A DNA stretch of 64,000 bases from the NCBI GenBank assembly GCA_031761405.1, contig JASEVX010000007.1:56365015-56429014 (forward strand), read 5' to 3'. The notes under the pieces were generated by a model. The model did no database searches. It was not told the DNA's origin and was given only the letters and a program-made list of their open reading frames with translations. Source of the DNA: Serripes groenlandicus. Lineage: Eukaryota; Mollusca; Bivalvia; Cardiida; Cardiidae. Positions 1 to 11,176 of the stretch are shown here, in pieces; within the stretch, counting starts at the first letter, position 1, and every line of letters begins with the position of its first letter. The position numbers and the translations under genes were made by a program.

Positions 1-72
1 AAGGAGCGATTTCTCAAGTTGAGCAATTTCTCTATTTGCCAGAATGTTTCGAATTTATTCAATAATTGATCT
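1..72. mobile_element. TTAA MITE fragment, decayed, cut by the gap
   Basis: Internal motifs GAGCAATTTCTC, GCCAGAATGTTT and TTATTCAATAATT match the middle of the TTAA MITE. Confidence 0.6.
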
Positions 73-272
73 NNNNNNNNNNNNNNNNNNNNNNNNNNNN
101 NNNNNNNNNNNNNNNNNNNNNNNNNNNNNNNNNNNNNNNNNNNNNNNNNNNNNNNNNNNNNNNNNNNNNNNNNNNNNNNNNNNNNNNNNNNNNNNNNNNN
201 NNNNNNNNNNNNNNNNNNNNNNNNNNNNNNNNNNNNNNNNNNNNNNNNNNNNNNNNNNNNNNNNNNNNNNNN
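73..272. other. Assembly gap (200 N)
   Basis: Exactly 200 Ns, a scaffold-gap placeholder; its true size is unknown. Open frames crossing it are meaningless. Confidence 1.
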
Positions 273-640
273 AGGAACCCTGTCCCTTATTACTTCGTGA
301 TCCACTCGCACGGTTTCCCGTAATAATGCTCTTTAGAAGCGCAAGTTTGAATACACTTTGTACATTGCTAAAATTGTAACGAAACAATTTAACTCTCATC
401 ATGAAACGCTACTGGATAGAATTGATCTGGAAACTTCCCCCCTCTCTCTACCCCGTGACCCACTCGCACGGTTTCCAGTTATAATGCGCTTTGAAGCTCA
501 ACTTTTAATACAATTTGTACATTACTAAAAATGTAACGAAACAATATACATATTTTTTCCTCTCTACTTCGTGACCCTCACGCACGATTTCAAGTCATAG
601 TGTGCCCTTGGGAAGGGCAAATTTTGATACAATTGGTAAA
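273..640. repeat. Three diverged direct repeats (period about 110-150 bp)
   Basis: Units share TTCGTGA.CCACTCGCACG, ATAATGC.CTTTGAA, AATACA.TTTGTACATT and TGTAACGAAACAAT. They begin near 273, 430 and 550. Confidence 0.75.
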
Positions 641-1190
641 CCAGAAAACATTCATCATACAAATATGCAAGCTGCATGTGTATATCGACTATAATTTAAT
701 AAAACAAATCGCATATCTAGCTTTTATTTGTGAAATAAATGTAATGGTAATTACATTAAAATCATATCCAAACAGTTTAATATAAGATGGTTAGAATGGT
801 GGTATTCATAAAGTTATTCCCTTTTTGCGAATAATAGTTTAATATTGTCTAAAACTAAGAACAGGGTCGAAAGAAGTGTATATAGGACAACATAGTCATT
901 TGTCACAAGTATTTGCCGTGTTTTCTCACACCATAATATATAATTACATTTTCTTAAATTCAAATTAAATAGAGCAAAGTTCTACGAGAAAGAATTCGAA
1001 GTTTTCAGTAATAACAGTAATAACAGAAACGTAAATAATCTTGTATCTTACCTGTTTTTAAACGCGTTATTAGTTTACTCCAGGATCCCGTATACGTATT
1101 GTAAGGTTCCGAACAGAATTCCTTCAGTCTTAATACATTCATAATAGACCATCCACGTGGTTTTCAGCAGGCATGCATCGTACATGCGCG
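641..1190. other. AT-rich DNA, nothing recognised
   Basis: No coding frame, tRNA or family repeat is seen. Confidence 0.6.
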
Positions 1191-1199
1191 GGCACCTTG

Positions 1200-1448
1200 G
1201 ATACGCAATTAACTAGGCTCCCGGTTATGGAAGATAAATATATTTGCTGTACCAATTATTTCGATTAGTTTCCTAATAAATTGTATATTGTGGAGAAATG
1301 GCTCAGTCATAATGGGCAGAACTTTGATACGCAATTAACTAGGCTCCCGGTTATGGCAGATAAATATATTTGCTGTACCAAGTATTTCGATTAGTTTCCT
1401 AATAAGTATATTGTGGAGAAATGGCTCAGTCATAATGAGCAGAACTTT
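1200..1448. repeat. Tandem duplication, 126-bp offset
   Basis: GATACGCAATTAACTAGGCT at 1200 recurs at 1326. The two units are almost identical through GTCATAATG.GCAGAACTTT, so the duplication is recent. Confidence 0.9.
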
Positions 1449-1569
1449 GCTACCCTCCCTCCCCAATGTATTCAACTATATTCAAAGATTAAATGTATTT
1501 GCAGAAGTTTATAGACCTAATATAACCTCTTCCCATAAATAGACAGCTTCTGACGATTTTTTTAAAGAT

Positions 1570-1885
1570 ATCCGCGGTGGCCTGGTAGTTAGTATCGGGG
1601 ATTTGGAACCGGCAGTCCCGGGTTGGATCCTTTATCCTGGCGGTCATGTTGGAGTGCACTTGGACAAGGCGCATTTCCTAGCCGGGTACTGGTTTCGTTA
1701 CCCAGGAATCATGAATAAGTGAACCGTCTGCCTGATCAATCTCCTACGCAGAGTTGTCGTTCCTTACACTCACCATGTGTATGGTGAGTGTAAGGAACGA
1801 CAACTCTGCGTAGGAGATTGCTGCCTGATATGACTGAAAGAATGTTGATAATTACGCAAAAGCCAAATAAAACAACCCCAACGAC
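1570..1885 (+). mobile_element. tRNA-derived SINE (family A), split by a palindrome
   Basis: tRNA-like head GGTGGCCTGGTAGTTAG with B-box-like CCCGGGTTGGATCC, then the body GGTACTGGTTTCGTTACCCA, ATCATGAATAAGTGAA. The tail resumes after 1820 with ATGACTGAAAGAATGTTGAT. Confidence 0.8.
1737..1820. repeat. Perfect 84-bp palindrome (40-4-40) with 9-bp flanking repeat
   Basis: Arms 1737-1776 and 1781-1820 are perfect reverse complements around a GTGT loop. CTGCCTGAT occurs on both sides (1728-1736 and 1821-1829), as a target-site duplication would, inside a family A SINE. Confidence 0.95.
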
Positions 1886-2079
1886 CCTTGAACACATGAT
1901 GATCAATTAATATCTGTTCTTTTGCCACAATATTTTCAACTCTCTTGAATAGTTCATTTATATAAATGTCTGCATATATGTGGGAAAGGGTTACATGCAA
2001 GTTATCAACACAATGGGAAAAGGGTTTGGTATGTCCAGCCTGATGACGTGTGAAACCCAGCTAGTGAACCATTTCAACC

Positions 2080-2440
2080 CTTTCCAACATATAGATGTTT
2101 CATGCCACTTTCCACAATTATTCAACTCCATGACACGTTGGTAAGTATGGTTGTTGCCTTGCAGTGTGAATCCACTGAACACTGTCTTTCTCACATACAG
2201 ATGCCTCTGCATCAGACGACATTTCGAATTCAAAACAATTGAAGAAAGGTTTAGTATATCCTGCCCAGCTAAGTTAGCTATTTTAACCAACATACAGATG
2301 TTTTATGTCACTTTCCATAATTATTTTGCCATATGACATGCTGGTTTGTATGGTTGTTGCCTTGCAGTGTGAACCCACTGGACATACATACAGACGCCTT
2401 TGCGGCAAATGACATTTCGAATTCATTCCGGCAAAAGGAG
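2080..2440. repeat. Two diverged direct repeats, about 205 bp
   Basis: GTATGGTTGTTGCCTTGCAG occurs near 2144 and 2349, each followed by GTGTGAA.CCACTG, ACATACAGA.GCCT and GACATTTCGAATTCA. Confidence 0.85.
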
Positions 2441-2719
2441 AAGTGAGCCAGTCGTAATGACCAAAATGTTGCTCCTTTTCCCCCAATGTATTCAACTATA
2501 TGCACAGATCAAACTTTCATTCACAGAGGGTTATAGACCATAACCGAAGTTCCCACAGACATACACATTCTGACAACTTGTTGAGCGGAATCCGCCGTCG
2601 CTGGGTGGTTTGTGTCGGGGATTGGGAACTAGCATTCCCGGGTTGGACCCTCAGTCACGGTGGCTCATTTATGGGACAGCATGGCCGCGGAAACATTTGG
2701 CGTAATTTGACCAAGATAT

Positions 2720-5040
2720 AAGCAGCTCCCTTTGTACTCATGTTATCTGCTTAAAATATCAAGCGGAGAAACGAATTTGTCCGAAATTCTACGTTTTGTA
2801 ACAAATAAAACTTAAGTCAGATGTGACACATGTACAAACATTTTCTCAAAGCTTTAACTTTTAACAAAAGCAACAGATAAATTCAATCAACGCACTTAAA
2901 GTGCTGACAGAAAGGGGCTAACTGCAGATTTGGACATGGATAATCTAACAAGAACACTTTACAATAGCGCTTTGTTATGTCCGTATATATTTGATTATAT
3001 AGGAGTACGTTGAGCGAAAAATACTGTACATACAGTATGGGGGTCTACCGATGTACTAAAAATCGACACAAATTACACCCTTAATTATGTGCATCTGCTA
3101 TCATGTTTTTTCACTTTCAGCATTGGTTTACAATGGAATATAGCCGTAATTTTATGCAAATAACACATAGACATGTCATATCAAAATCAAATGAGGCTTG
3201 ATACTTTGTTATATGGAAATCCAAACTCATCAATCGAAGAAAATAATGCTATTTTTGAATCAGTCCAACAATTTGTAATCGGATCCAAAAGGTTTAGCTC
3301 ACGATAATTTACTCTTTTCCTTAATTGCTTTTTTGTTAACTTGCAACTTTTTAAGTATCTTTTTATGTTATATTTTATTTGGTATGGATAATCGACATAT
3401 ATACATTAACTAGCCTCCCATACGCGCACCACCCTCCTTTTTGTCTATTTCTGCTCTCTTTACATCTATCTCTTTCTTCCTCTTTCTCCCTCCTTGCTCT
3501 CTCTCCACTCTATTTTATGTATCTGTTTCTTGTATTATAAATTACAAAGCTAAAGTAAGCTGATATTTTCTGCACATGTTAAATATTCACCGTGATTCCT
3601 GTAAATCAGTCTTTATTGGAGAGGACCTTCAATAAGCTATGAGCTTTCAGTCCAATCCATTTCTCCATTGTATATCTTTTGATGTTACCTACTATGTAAA
3701 AATATAAGAGAATTAAATATGTTTTAAATCAAATGAGGGTTTCTGCTTGACAATAAGAAATATATTGAAAGTCCAATTCTATTATTAAAGCAGAAAAATA
3801 TCCTGTGTAAATTACATTTTCTAGATAACACTAAAGATGTCAAACTAAATCCATATTCCAGTTGATATCCCGACAAGTAACCGCATTTTGTTTTGTTAAT
3901 GACGAACTGATTGGCGTTACGATACTGCAGGGGTGGGTAAACTTGAATTATTTCATTCATTAAAACAAAAACAAAAAAAATCCACAGGACATTATATAGC
4001 CTACAATGTTTCGCTGACATTATATAAAAATACGAATATCATAGATTGTGTTCAGTTACCTACTGTAGAAAGAGATATTTGAAGTAATTGTAATAAGACT
4101 TAAACAATAGGGACTGGTTCTGGACAGTCACTTGACTTCGATGATTGTTTTCGGAACTCGCCTTCTTTAGCAGCCTCTTGCTAAAAACTGGATTTCTATG
4201 TTAATTGAAAAATGACTGGTTTAAAAAAAGACCTAATAATTAGGTCTTTGGTTTAAAACACATAGGTATTGTGATTTTGAAAATTTTAAAAATATTGCCC
4301 TAAAAAATAGTCTGGTATTTTTAAAACAGATCAAGAGTAAACAAAAGTTTTCAAAAGTTTGTATCTATTGCCATAGAAGAATGTTAATATTTTCAGAAAA
4401 TGTCCATGCTAGTGTCATATTCTTTTAAATAGAGGATCTTACTTAAGTGCTTATTTGTTATTGTTTTTATGAAACGAGTCGACTGAAACGAATATGACGC
4501 GAGGCTGTGCCGAGCGTCATATTCGTTTCAGTCGACTCGTTTCATAAAAACAATATCAAATAAGCACAAATGTAAGATTCTATTTATCACATAACACCAT
4601 AAAAAGATTGTTTTCAATCTTTAATCGATCTTTCTTCGTCCTCATATAAACAGTGACCGAAGTTCACCCCGAAGTTCAAATGCATACTTCCACTGTAAAA
4701 TGTAGTCCCTATAACCTTTTGATTTTATACAAAATTAGCAACAAGGCACTTATAACATTTCATTTATCTAGATTTATTCTCTTTGAACAATATTTTTAAT
4801 AAATGCCGAAATTCAGAACAATTGTAAACAATATGATGTCATTTAAAGTGACGTCATACTGGAGTGACGTCACATACGTTCTGTGAGTCGGCTATTTATG
4901 TAACTAGTTACATATGATATTTATGTCACTGCTTTATGTCACTCCTGGAGTGCAAGTTATGTGATATTTAGTTTACTTGTTACACATGTAGGGACGGTGA
5001 TATTCTAAGATACAATTTAGTTACTAATCCCGAATATTGA
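2720..5040. repeat. Old segmental duplication, copy 1 (interrupted)
   Basis: Blocks 2720-2880, 4235-4430 and 4976-5040 match, in order, 7570-7735, 7775-7985 and 7995-8045. Shared strings include GTTATCTG.TTAAAATATCA, CTATTGC.ATAGAAGAATGTT and TGTAGGGACGGTGATATT. Insertions at 2885-4235 and 4430-4975 separate the blocks here. Apart from these, 2885-4235 shows nothing recognisable. Confidence 0.7.
4425..4975. mobile_element. Foldback element, about 545 bp
   Basis: A near-perfect inverted repeat (left arm 4460-4500, right arm 4513-4553) surrounds a short loop, with looser pairing outward to AAATAGAGGATCTTAC and GTAAGATTCTATTTA. The right part, TTATCACATAA (4585) to TTATGTGATAT (4957), forms a second inverted pair. 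It interrupts DNA that is uninterrupted near 7985. A related copy lies at 36405-36775. Confidence 0.7.
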
Positions 5041-5281
5041 TACTGGTACCGTATGTTTTGTTGTCTGGTATTGCTAGGTAGGCTAAATATATTACACTTT
5101 CCTATTATTCTATATATACATTTGAGAAAAAGAATCTCCAGCCTACACAGGGACCCTAGATTACAAAATGTAATATACATGTGTGCTTTTTACCCTGTAC
5201 AAGGGAAGTAAATCTTAAAATATTTAATTGGTTTAATTTTAAGGATTTGTCTCTCTTTAAAAATGGAATTGCGAATCGACC

Positions 5282-5720
5282 TGCGCAGAACAGACACACT
5301 ATAGACATTTCTGCGCAGTTCATAAACAGGTTCTGGAAACATCATTATTCTCTAAAATGTGAAAGTAAATACTCCACTAATTTATGGTTAGTAATAGTTT
5401 ACTTTTCAGTTTCTGTACGATTGTTTCATTATATCAGAATTCAAATCTGTGTCTTTCCACCGGTATCTCAGCTGTCACAGCTGCGAGTTGGCGCAGGCGC
5501 CCAGCGACCAAAATCTAAATCCTCGCGCAAACTCTGGCGCATCTGAAAAATGTACCATTCTGCGCATAGCTGTGTTGATGTTTCAGCTTGAAATATCGTC
5601 TGCTGAAAGAGAAAGAACCTAAAACATGTTCTTTTTCGTGAGATCAATGGATATTGATGTCAATTTTCTTTGCTGTTCAAAAAACTACCACGCTTCTATC
5701 AATTTGATTACAAATGGCGA
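5282..5720. promoter_or_regulatory. CpG-richer patch with clustered NRF1-like half-sites; candidate promoter
   Basis: In otherwise AT-rich DNA this stretch has TGCGCA at 5282 and 5312, GCGCAGGCGC at 5491-5500 (fits GCGCANGCGC), CGCGCA at 5524, GCGCAT at 5537 and TGCGCA at 5561. It is followed by AAATGGCGACC at 5712, which resembles the YY1-type motif found just downstream of many transcription starts. It lies 5.5 kb upstream of NRF1 coding exon 1, which needs an upstream non-coding exon. Promoter role and target gene are inferred. Confidence 0.4.
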
Positions 5721-5857
5721 CCATATTCGAATACGTTTGTGGGTTACTGGGTGGTTATTTTCGGCAACATCACTCGGCCCTTGTTTACTTCGTACTCAAA
5801 ATCATGAACTGTGTTGAGGTTGTTAAATCTGTTTGGATCATTTTTATAACTTTATGA
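5714..5857 (+). CDS. Possible small ORF or first exon (47 aa), unknown
   Basis: ATG GCG in context CAAATGGCG opens a 47-codon frame beginning MATIFEYVCGLLGGYF and ending in a hydrophobic run before TGA at 5855. It lies directly after the CpG-richer patch. No family is recognised. The start context is what one expects at the head of a gene, but the ORF is short and there is no clear splice donor, so it may be chance or part of a 5' UTR. Confidence 0.2.
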   Translation: MATIFEYVCGLLGGYFRQHHSALVYFVLKIMNCVEVVKSVWIIFITL

Positions 5858-6034
5858 ATATTAAAACTACCTTTACAGTCATAATGATAATGCATTAACT
5901 GAGTAATTTCTGAATTAGTATTTGTTTTCCCTGCTGAAGTATTCCAGAGAGGCTCAACACTGACAACAGAGGTCGGGCCGGGTCCAGATAAGGAACATAC
6001 TGCTCTTTTCCTCACAATATCTCTCATGATGTGA

Positions 6035-6077
6035 GTACTCAAAAGAATCGTCTCATTGAAACGATTCTTTTGAGTAC
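6035..6077. repeat. Hairpin with AAAAGAATCGTCTCA arm (copy 1)
   Basis: GTACTCAAAAGAATCGT (6035-6051) pairs with ACGATTCTTTTGAGTAC (6061-6077). The same arms recur at 54412-54478. Confidence 0.9.
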
Positions 6078-6079
6078 CC

Positions 6080-7560
6080 ACTACATAGGGTTAGAGGGTA
6101 AAACTTGTTGTCAAGATGTTTCCCATAGAACACCTAGGAAAAATTATGATTTATCTCTATTATAAAAGAAAGTCTATCCACAACTTTGGATGATATGATT
6201 ACCTAAACATTTGGAGTGCAAATTGAATAAAAGTAATTTAAGAAGCATTGACCCCTGAGTTTTTCGTTATGTTTATTTTCGAATTATAACAAATTAGCTA
6301 TTTGGTAGTATTTAATTCATATCTGATCTTTTTTCATTGATTGTTTACCAGTTTGAAGAGCATTTCGGTCTTTAACTATTGTGGAGGTTTCTCCCAAGAT
6401 TGCTTTATAGTAGGTTCTACGAATACCGTGTTATCACGAATACCAAGGTAAACACAAAACCGGTGTTTTCTTTCTTGCGCGCGCACAACCGGATGCCGTA
6501 TGATTCCATCAGGAAACCTCGTTATCACGACTTTCAAATGCTACAATATTTAAAAAAAAAAAAATTACCCATAATAAAAAGAAAGTCCTACATGCCCTGA
6601 CCCCTCACCAACAAAATCGTCATTTTTTTAGTAGAAAACCTGTAGTTGATTTTTTCTTTCACATTTGAACATGTTGTGTATTAACTGCTTATGACATCAT
6701 AGGAATTTAAAATGATTACATTCCGTGAAGTTTTCTCGACTATAGAAAACATGGAAGAAATTAAGGACCAAAATTCTTAACAATGTTTGTGGTGGTTATA
6801 AATTTTAACATATGCTATTTTTAAACTTCGAAATCATATACTGTGTTACAAAAAATTATAATGTTATTATAAGGACTAAAAAATAACAAAGAAATGGGTC
6901 GTTTTTTGGAAAATATGATTAAATTGTGCCAATAAGAAAGTTTTTAAAACAAATTGATTCTGAAAATATCGTGTAAATAAGTTCATAGTTTGGAACAGTT
7001 AATAAATTAACATTTAAATTAAATGTAATTGTTCTAGTGACAAATATTTTATAGGATAATCATTTTCACATTAAATCTCACAATCTTGTATTATTTTTTT
7101 TTCAAAAACACCTTAAGTACACCGATAATAGGGAGTCCCATCCTATATATAAATGATGACGTAATGCACGAAACTCGTACAATGATGCGAAACATCACTA
7201 AAATACAATTGTAACGGAAATACAAGGTTCAACAATAAATTTAATCAACCAATCTAATAGTTGTTGAAATTAACTTAAGATATATTAAGATTAACCTAAA
7301 TATTTAGTTATAAATAATATGTATTAATTACTTGTATCTTAGATATATATAGTCACTTCTTCAAATATCGTGTTATCAACAATATCAAGGTGTTTTTTTT
7401 TTTGTTGCACGCGCACCTCCGGATGTTATGATTCAATTATGAACCCCGATATCACACCTTTCAAATGCTTAGTATACTAAAAAGAATAATTTTTTCAATT
7501 GGGAAGACACCGTTTAACGGCGTCACTTATATAAGGTAAAAAGGCCCTGAATTGATAGTC
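6080..7560. other. AT-rich DNA with one dispersed repeat pair
   Basis: 6405-6610 and 7365-7490 share GTGTTATCA, CGCGCAC..CCGGATG, TATCAC..CTTTCAAATGCT; the end ACATGCCCTGACCCCTCA recurs near 8089. No gene is seen. Confidence 0.6.
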
Positions 7561-7569
7561 ATAACAGGG

Positions 7570-8050
7570 ATAAGCAACTCCATCTGTACAATCATGTGCA
7601 CCTGTTATCTGGTTAAAATATCACATGGAGAAATAACATTTTCCAAATTTTCAGATTTTGTCACATTTGACACATACACAAAACAAACATGTATATTCTG
7701 AAAGCTTAAAATTTCAACTAAAATTAGAGATGCAATGAATAACTGGAATGTCTTTGTATTTTGAATAGTGACTGGTTAAAAGACACAGATACTGTATTGT
7801 GATTTCTAAATTTTACATATTTGTTCCAAAAATTAATAGACTGACATTATTCATAAGGATAAACTATTATCAAAACGTGTAGTATATCTAAATATATATC
7901 AAAATATTTTTATCTATTGCTATAGAAGAATGTTTAGACTTTCAGAAAATATCTTTGTTATTTTCGTATCTTCAGGAGTTTTTGAGTTTTACTTGCTACA
8001 AATGTTGGGACGGGTGATATTTTAGTATAAAACTGACTTACTTATCCCTC
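7570..8050. repeat. Old segmental duplication, copy 2 (uninterrupted)
   Basis: Partner of 2720-5040, lacking both large insertions. It shows the pre-insertion state of the foldback site (near 7985). Confidence 0.7.
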
Positions 8051-8589
8051 TTATCTACGTCCCTGGTCATAATAAAAAACAATCTAACATGCCCTGACCC
8101 CTCATCAACTGCTCAAGGTGATCTATTTTGATCACTCTCTGTCTGCCATCTGTTGTCCATCGCCATTAACTTTTTTTTTTATTACTGTTAAGTTTTTGCA
8201 TTTAGCAGAAACTAAAAAAGTTAAGTTCCAGATAACAAAATCTTTAATTAATGGTCAAAGCGGGTGTCAACTATACATATGATTACACCAGACTTCACGA
8301 AATCTTTCTAAACCTGTCCCAGCAGGCACAACAACGTTGAAACAACGTCATACTTCAACGTTGTCACAACATTGAAAAATGGTTGTATTTGAAAGTTGTA
8401 TAGACGTTGCGATATCAACGTTAAAACAACGTTGCGATATCAACGTTGAAACAACGTTGCGACTTCAATGTTGAAAATTGTCTGGATTTGAGAGTTGAAT
8501 AAGGTTTGGGATTTCAACATTACTTTGTTTAAGCAAATCCTGTTTGTACCCCCATCGAAGAGGTTTTTGTCCAAAGTCAGTTTTTGCTC

Positions 8590-8885
8590 AGTTGATTGGG
8601 GCTTAACGCCGTTTTCAACAATTTTTTAGTCATATCACGGTGGCCAGTTCACCTACTCATATGTTTCTCGACTTTCTCACACCAGTACTTCATACAACAT
8701 TCTTTCCAGGTAACTGGCTGCTTTTCTACATAGACTGATAGCCCATTAGTGGAAGACAATAACGCTTGTCACAATGACTTTTGTCAAACGTCGGAAAGAA
8801 TGTTTGCCGAGCTCAGCCGGGGGTTCAAACTCACAACCCTTGACAGCTAGCGTCACTACCAAGGCTCGGCGAACAAACAAATGCA
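8590..8885 (-). mobile_element. tRNA-derived SINE (family B)
   Basis: Read on the - strand: a tRNA-like head (CGAGCCTTGGTAGTGACGCT, then TGAGTTTGAACCCCCGGC), then TGTGAGAAAGTCGAG, and a tail complementary to TTAACGCCGTTTTCAACAAT. Confidence 0.75.
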
Positions 8886-9499
8886 GTGTCATACACCAAT
8901 GGTTTTATTTTTCACACATATTAACATATAGAAAGTTTATTGTGAATTTAACAGTAAATTTTATTTAAAACATACAATTGACGAGGTTAACTAGAGCGAT
9001 CACAGAAGTAGAGTTATATAAATAATAGTTCGAATTCAGTGTATTAAGGTCACCCTCACCACGATCATATCTGAAAAAACAGTTCAACCAAAACCATATA
9101 AACATATATATATAAATATAGACAATCACTTTATATTTTCAATATATTTGATGATGTCCAATGAGTGTATGAAGTTTCAAAGCAATAGCATATGCGTTTT
9201 TTTAGAAATAGCTTTGCATGCAAAACTTTTACCAAAATTGCAACGCCAACGCACACATAACTGTAATAGCTCTCAAATTATTAGAAATGTCGAGCTAAAA
9301 TCGGTAATTATATATCAATGGAGAGTGTAAAAACGACAAAAAGAGTTATAGTTCTTGTGTTTTATTCTCACAAGAAGTTTTAGGTCTATTCTATCAGAGG
9401 ACAAATTTAATATGTAATACATTTATATAATACTAGAAGCGCCGCAATGCAACGAAACCAGTAGAAATTATAGCCAATACGTTTATTCACTATCCATCA

Positions 9500-10160
9500 A
9501 TCCTAACTAAAATCCTTGATTGACATATATACTTTCTTAAATTTACAATTTCAGGCATTTGTCACTATTTTCACAATTCCAAGGGCCCTGGCCCCATTCA
9601 CAAAAAGGTGGTGGGAAACACTGGTAACAGTTCCTGCACTTCTTTCATTGCATTTTTCAAGTTCTGCCTCCTCATCCGGCTCTTTCTGGCGCATATTTTA
9701 GGTATTTGGACATCACATCCCTCGTTTTTGCCTCCGTGCAATTTGGAAAGGCTTCCTGGAAGAATAATATGACCAATAATTAGGTAGGAAAGAATAATGG
9801 CAAATGTAATATTTTTGAACTGCTATTAAAGTGTGACCTTGTTCTTCATACTTGATCTGCTTATGTTTATTCTCAAAGCCGGAAATGCAAATTCATAGGT
9901 CATTCTTATTACTGTTTTTTGCAACAAAACCTGGTATTTTAATACTTATATATAATAATTAAAGGGAAGAACAAAAGTAAGAAAAACGGAATCGCCAGCC
10001 AGTGGGATGAAAGATTCCTCACTAAAATATACGATCCTCGGGATCATGGAATCCCGTTAATTAATTTAATAATTAAAATTTCACTTGTCCTTACAGGCTC
10101 TGGGACAAGCTATGCAATAAGGACAATGGATGTTGCCACCCGTGTCTGACCTAAATGTAA
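9500..10160 (-). other. Coding-looking remnants on - strand inside the CCCAGCAGGC element
   Basis: From 9766 down, after TTCTTCCAG, the frame reads FPNCTEAKTRDVMSKYLKYA then a stop. From 10151 down, after ACATTTAG, a frame reads DTGGNIHCPYCIACPRAC, with paired Cys. The phases do not join into one reading frame, and no family is recognised; they may be decayed exons of a transposon gene. Confidence 0.2.
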
Positions 10161-11137
10161 AATTTAACAAACTATTTCCTATTCTCAAAATCAATTAAAA
10201 TTCATCAAAATTTATGTTTTTACCCCCCAAAAACAGGCTATACACTCATATTCAAACCTAAAAGAAGGAGATATTTTGAAATCACATTTAAACTAAGGAG
10301 GAAAAACTAGTATAATTAAATAATTTGAAATTGGATCAAGCAGGTGGAACGAAAATGTTTTGGTACGAACCCAAAAAACAAACAATTTCGTATCTGGATA
10401 TGCTGTAAACATAACTAGATCTAATACCAATTTGAAGAAAATTGTTAATATAGTGTGTATTGAAACAAAATAAACAAATAATGAATATATTATTACCTGA
10501 TTCACTATAAATACAAATCTGTTATTTGTAGCTGTTTTACATGAAAGCTATCGTCTAGGATTGAACTATTCCCCCGGCAATACTATGATCTGTTTCCCTC
10601 TTGCACTATGACGTACGTGGCACATGAATGACGTCATTTATAACAATTACGTCACCGTTATAATTCAAATTTCCAAACGGCATTTACAACACATGTTTAT
10701 CAGTGTGTGTATACCAAATAACTGTATCCTATTGCAGGAATGAATATTAAAACTTTTAAGGTAAACACAGAGATGGTGTTTATATGTCTCTGGTAAAAAC
10801 ATGTTAAAAATAACAAAGGTGAGAACATTGATACATCGTCAGCATGACAACCATTTTTCAACGTTGTAACTTCGACGTTGTTTCAACGTTGAAACAACAT
10901 AGAATTGCAACGTTGTATCTTCGACGTTGTTTCAACGTTGTAATATCGTTGTTCGACGTCGTGACTATATGCCTGCTGGGGTCATTCCGAAAGCTAATTT
11001 TTCATACATTTCCATCTTTGTTCAACCAATTATAATATTGCATGAAAATTTGTCAGTCCGAAGGAAATTTTGTCCATCAGGACTGAAGGACTAACGATTT
11101 TCACGAAGACTGTTAAACATAATTCCTGTTTCATAAA

Positions 11138-11176
11138 TCACAGGTATGCTACAGTGTGATGTAAGCAGTGACAGAC
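11138..11176 (+). promoter_or_regulatory. NRF1: Splice acceptor and 33-nt 5' UTR of NRF1 coding exon 1
   Basis: TCACAG|GTATGC followed by an in-frame TAA before the ATG at 11177. It implies a spliced leader exon upstream, not located with certainty. Confidence 0.6.

Larger units (their letters stand above)
1433..2700. repeat. Direct duplication about 1.02 kb apart
   Basis: CCCCAATGTATTCAACTATA at 1462 recurs at 2482, followed in both by a matching stretch with TTATAGACC, AGACA...TTCTGACA and a tRNA-like head (CGGGGATT.GGAAC...CCCGGGTTGGA). The two ends are diverged copies of one segment. Confidence 0.75.
8321..10980. mobile_element. Possible 2.66-kb element with CCCAGCAGGC ends and AACGTT-rich subterminal repeats
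   Basis: CCCAGCAGGC at 8321 and GCCTGCTGGG ending near 10980 face each other, and each is followed inward by runs of CAACGTTGAAACAACGTTG (8330-8530; 10857-10950). AACGTT-rich MITEs of this sort are common in molluscs and cnidarians. Either this is one element with its interior decayed and a SINE inserted, or two separate partial copies. No target duplication was found. Confidence 0.45.

Noticed and set aside
44..402. Open frames crossing the 200-N gap on both strands
   Set aside because: The gap is read as unknown residues; there is no evidence for coding.
8330..10950. CRISPR-like array suggested by repeated AACGTT words
   Set aside because: Spacing is irregular, words are palindromic, and the context is a eukaryotic transposon.
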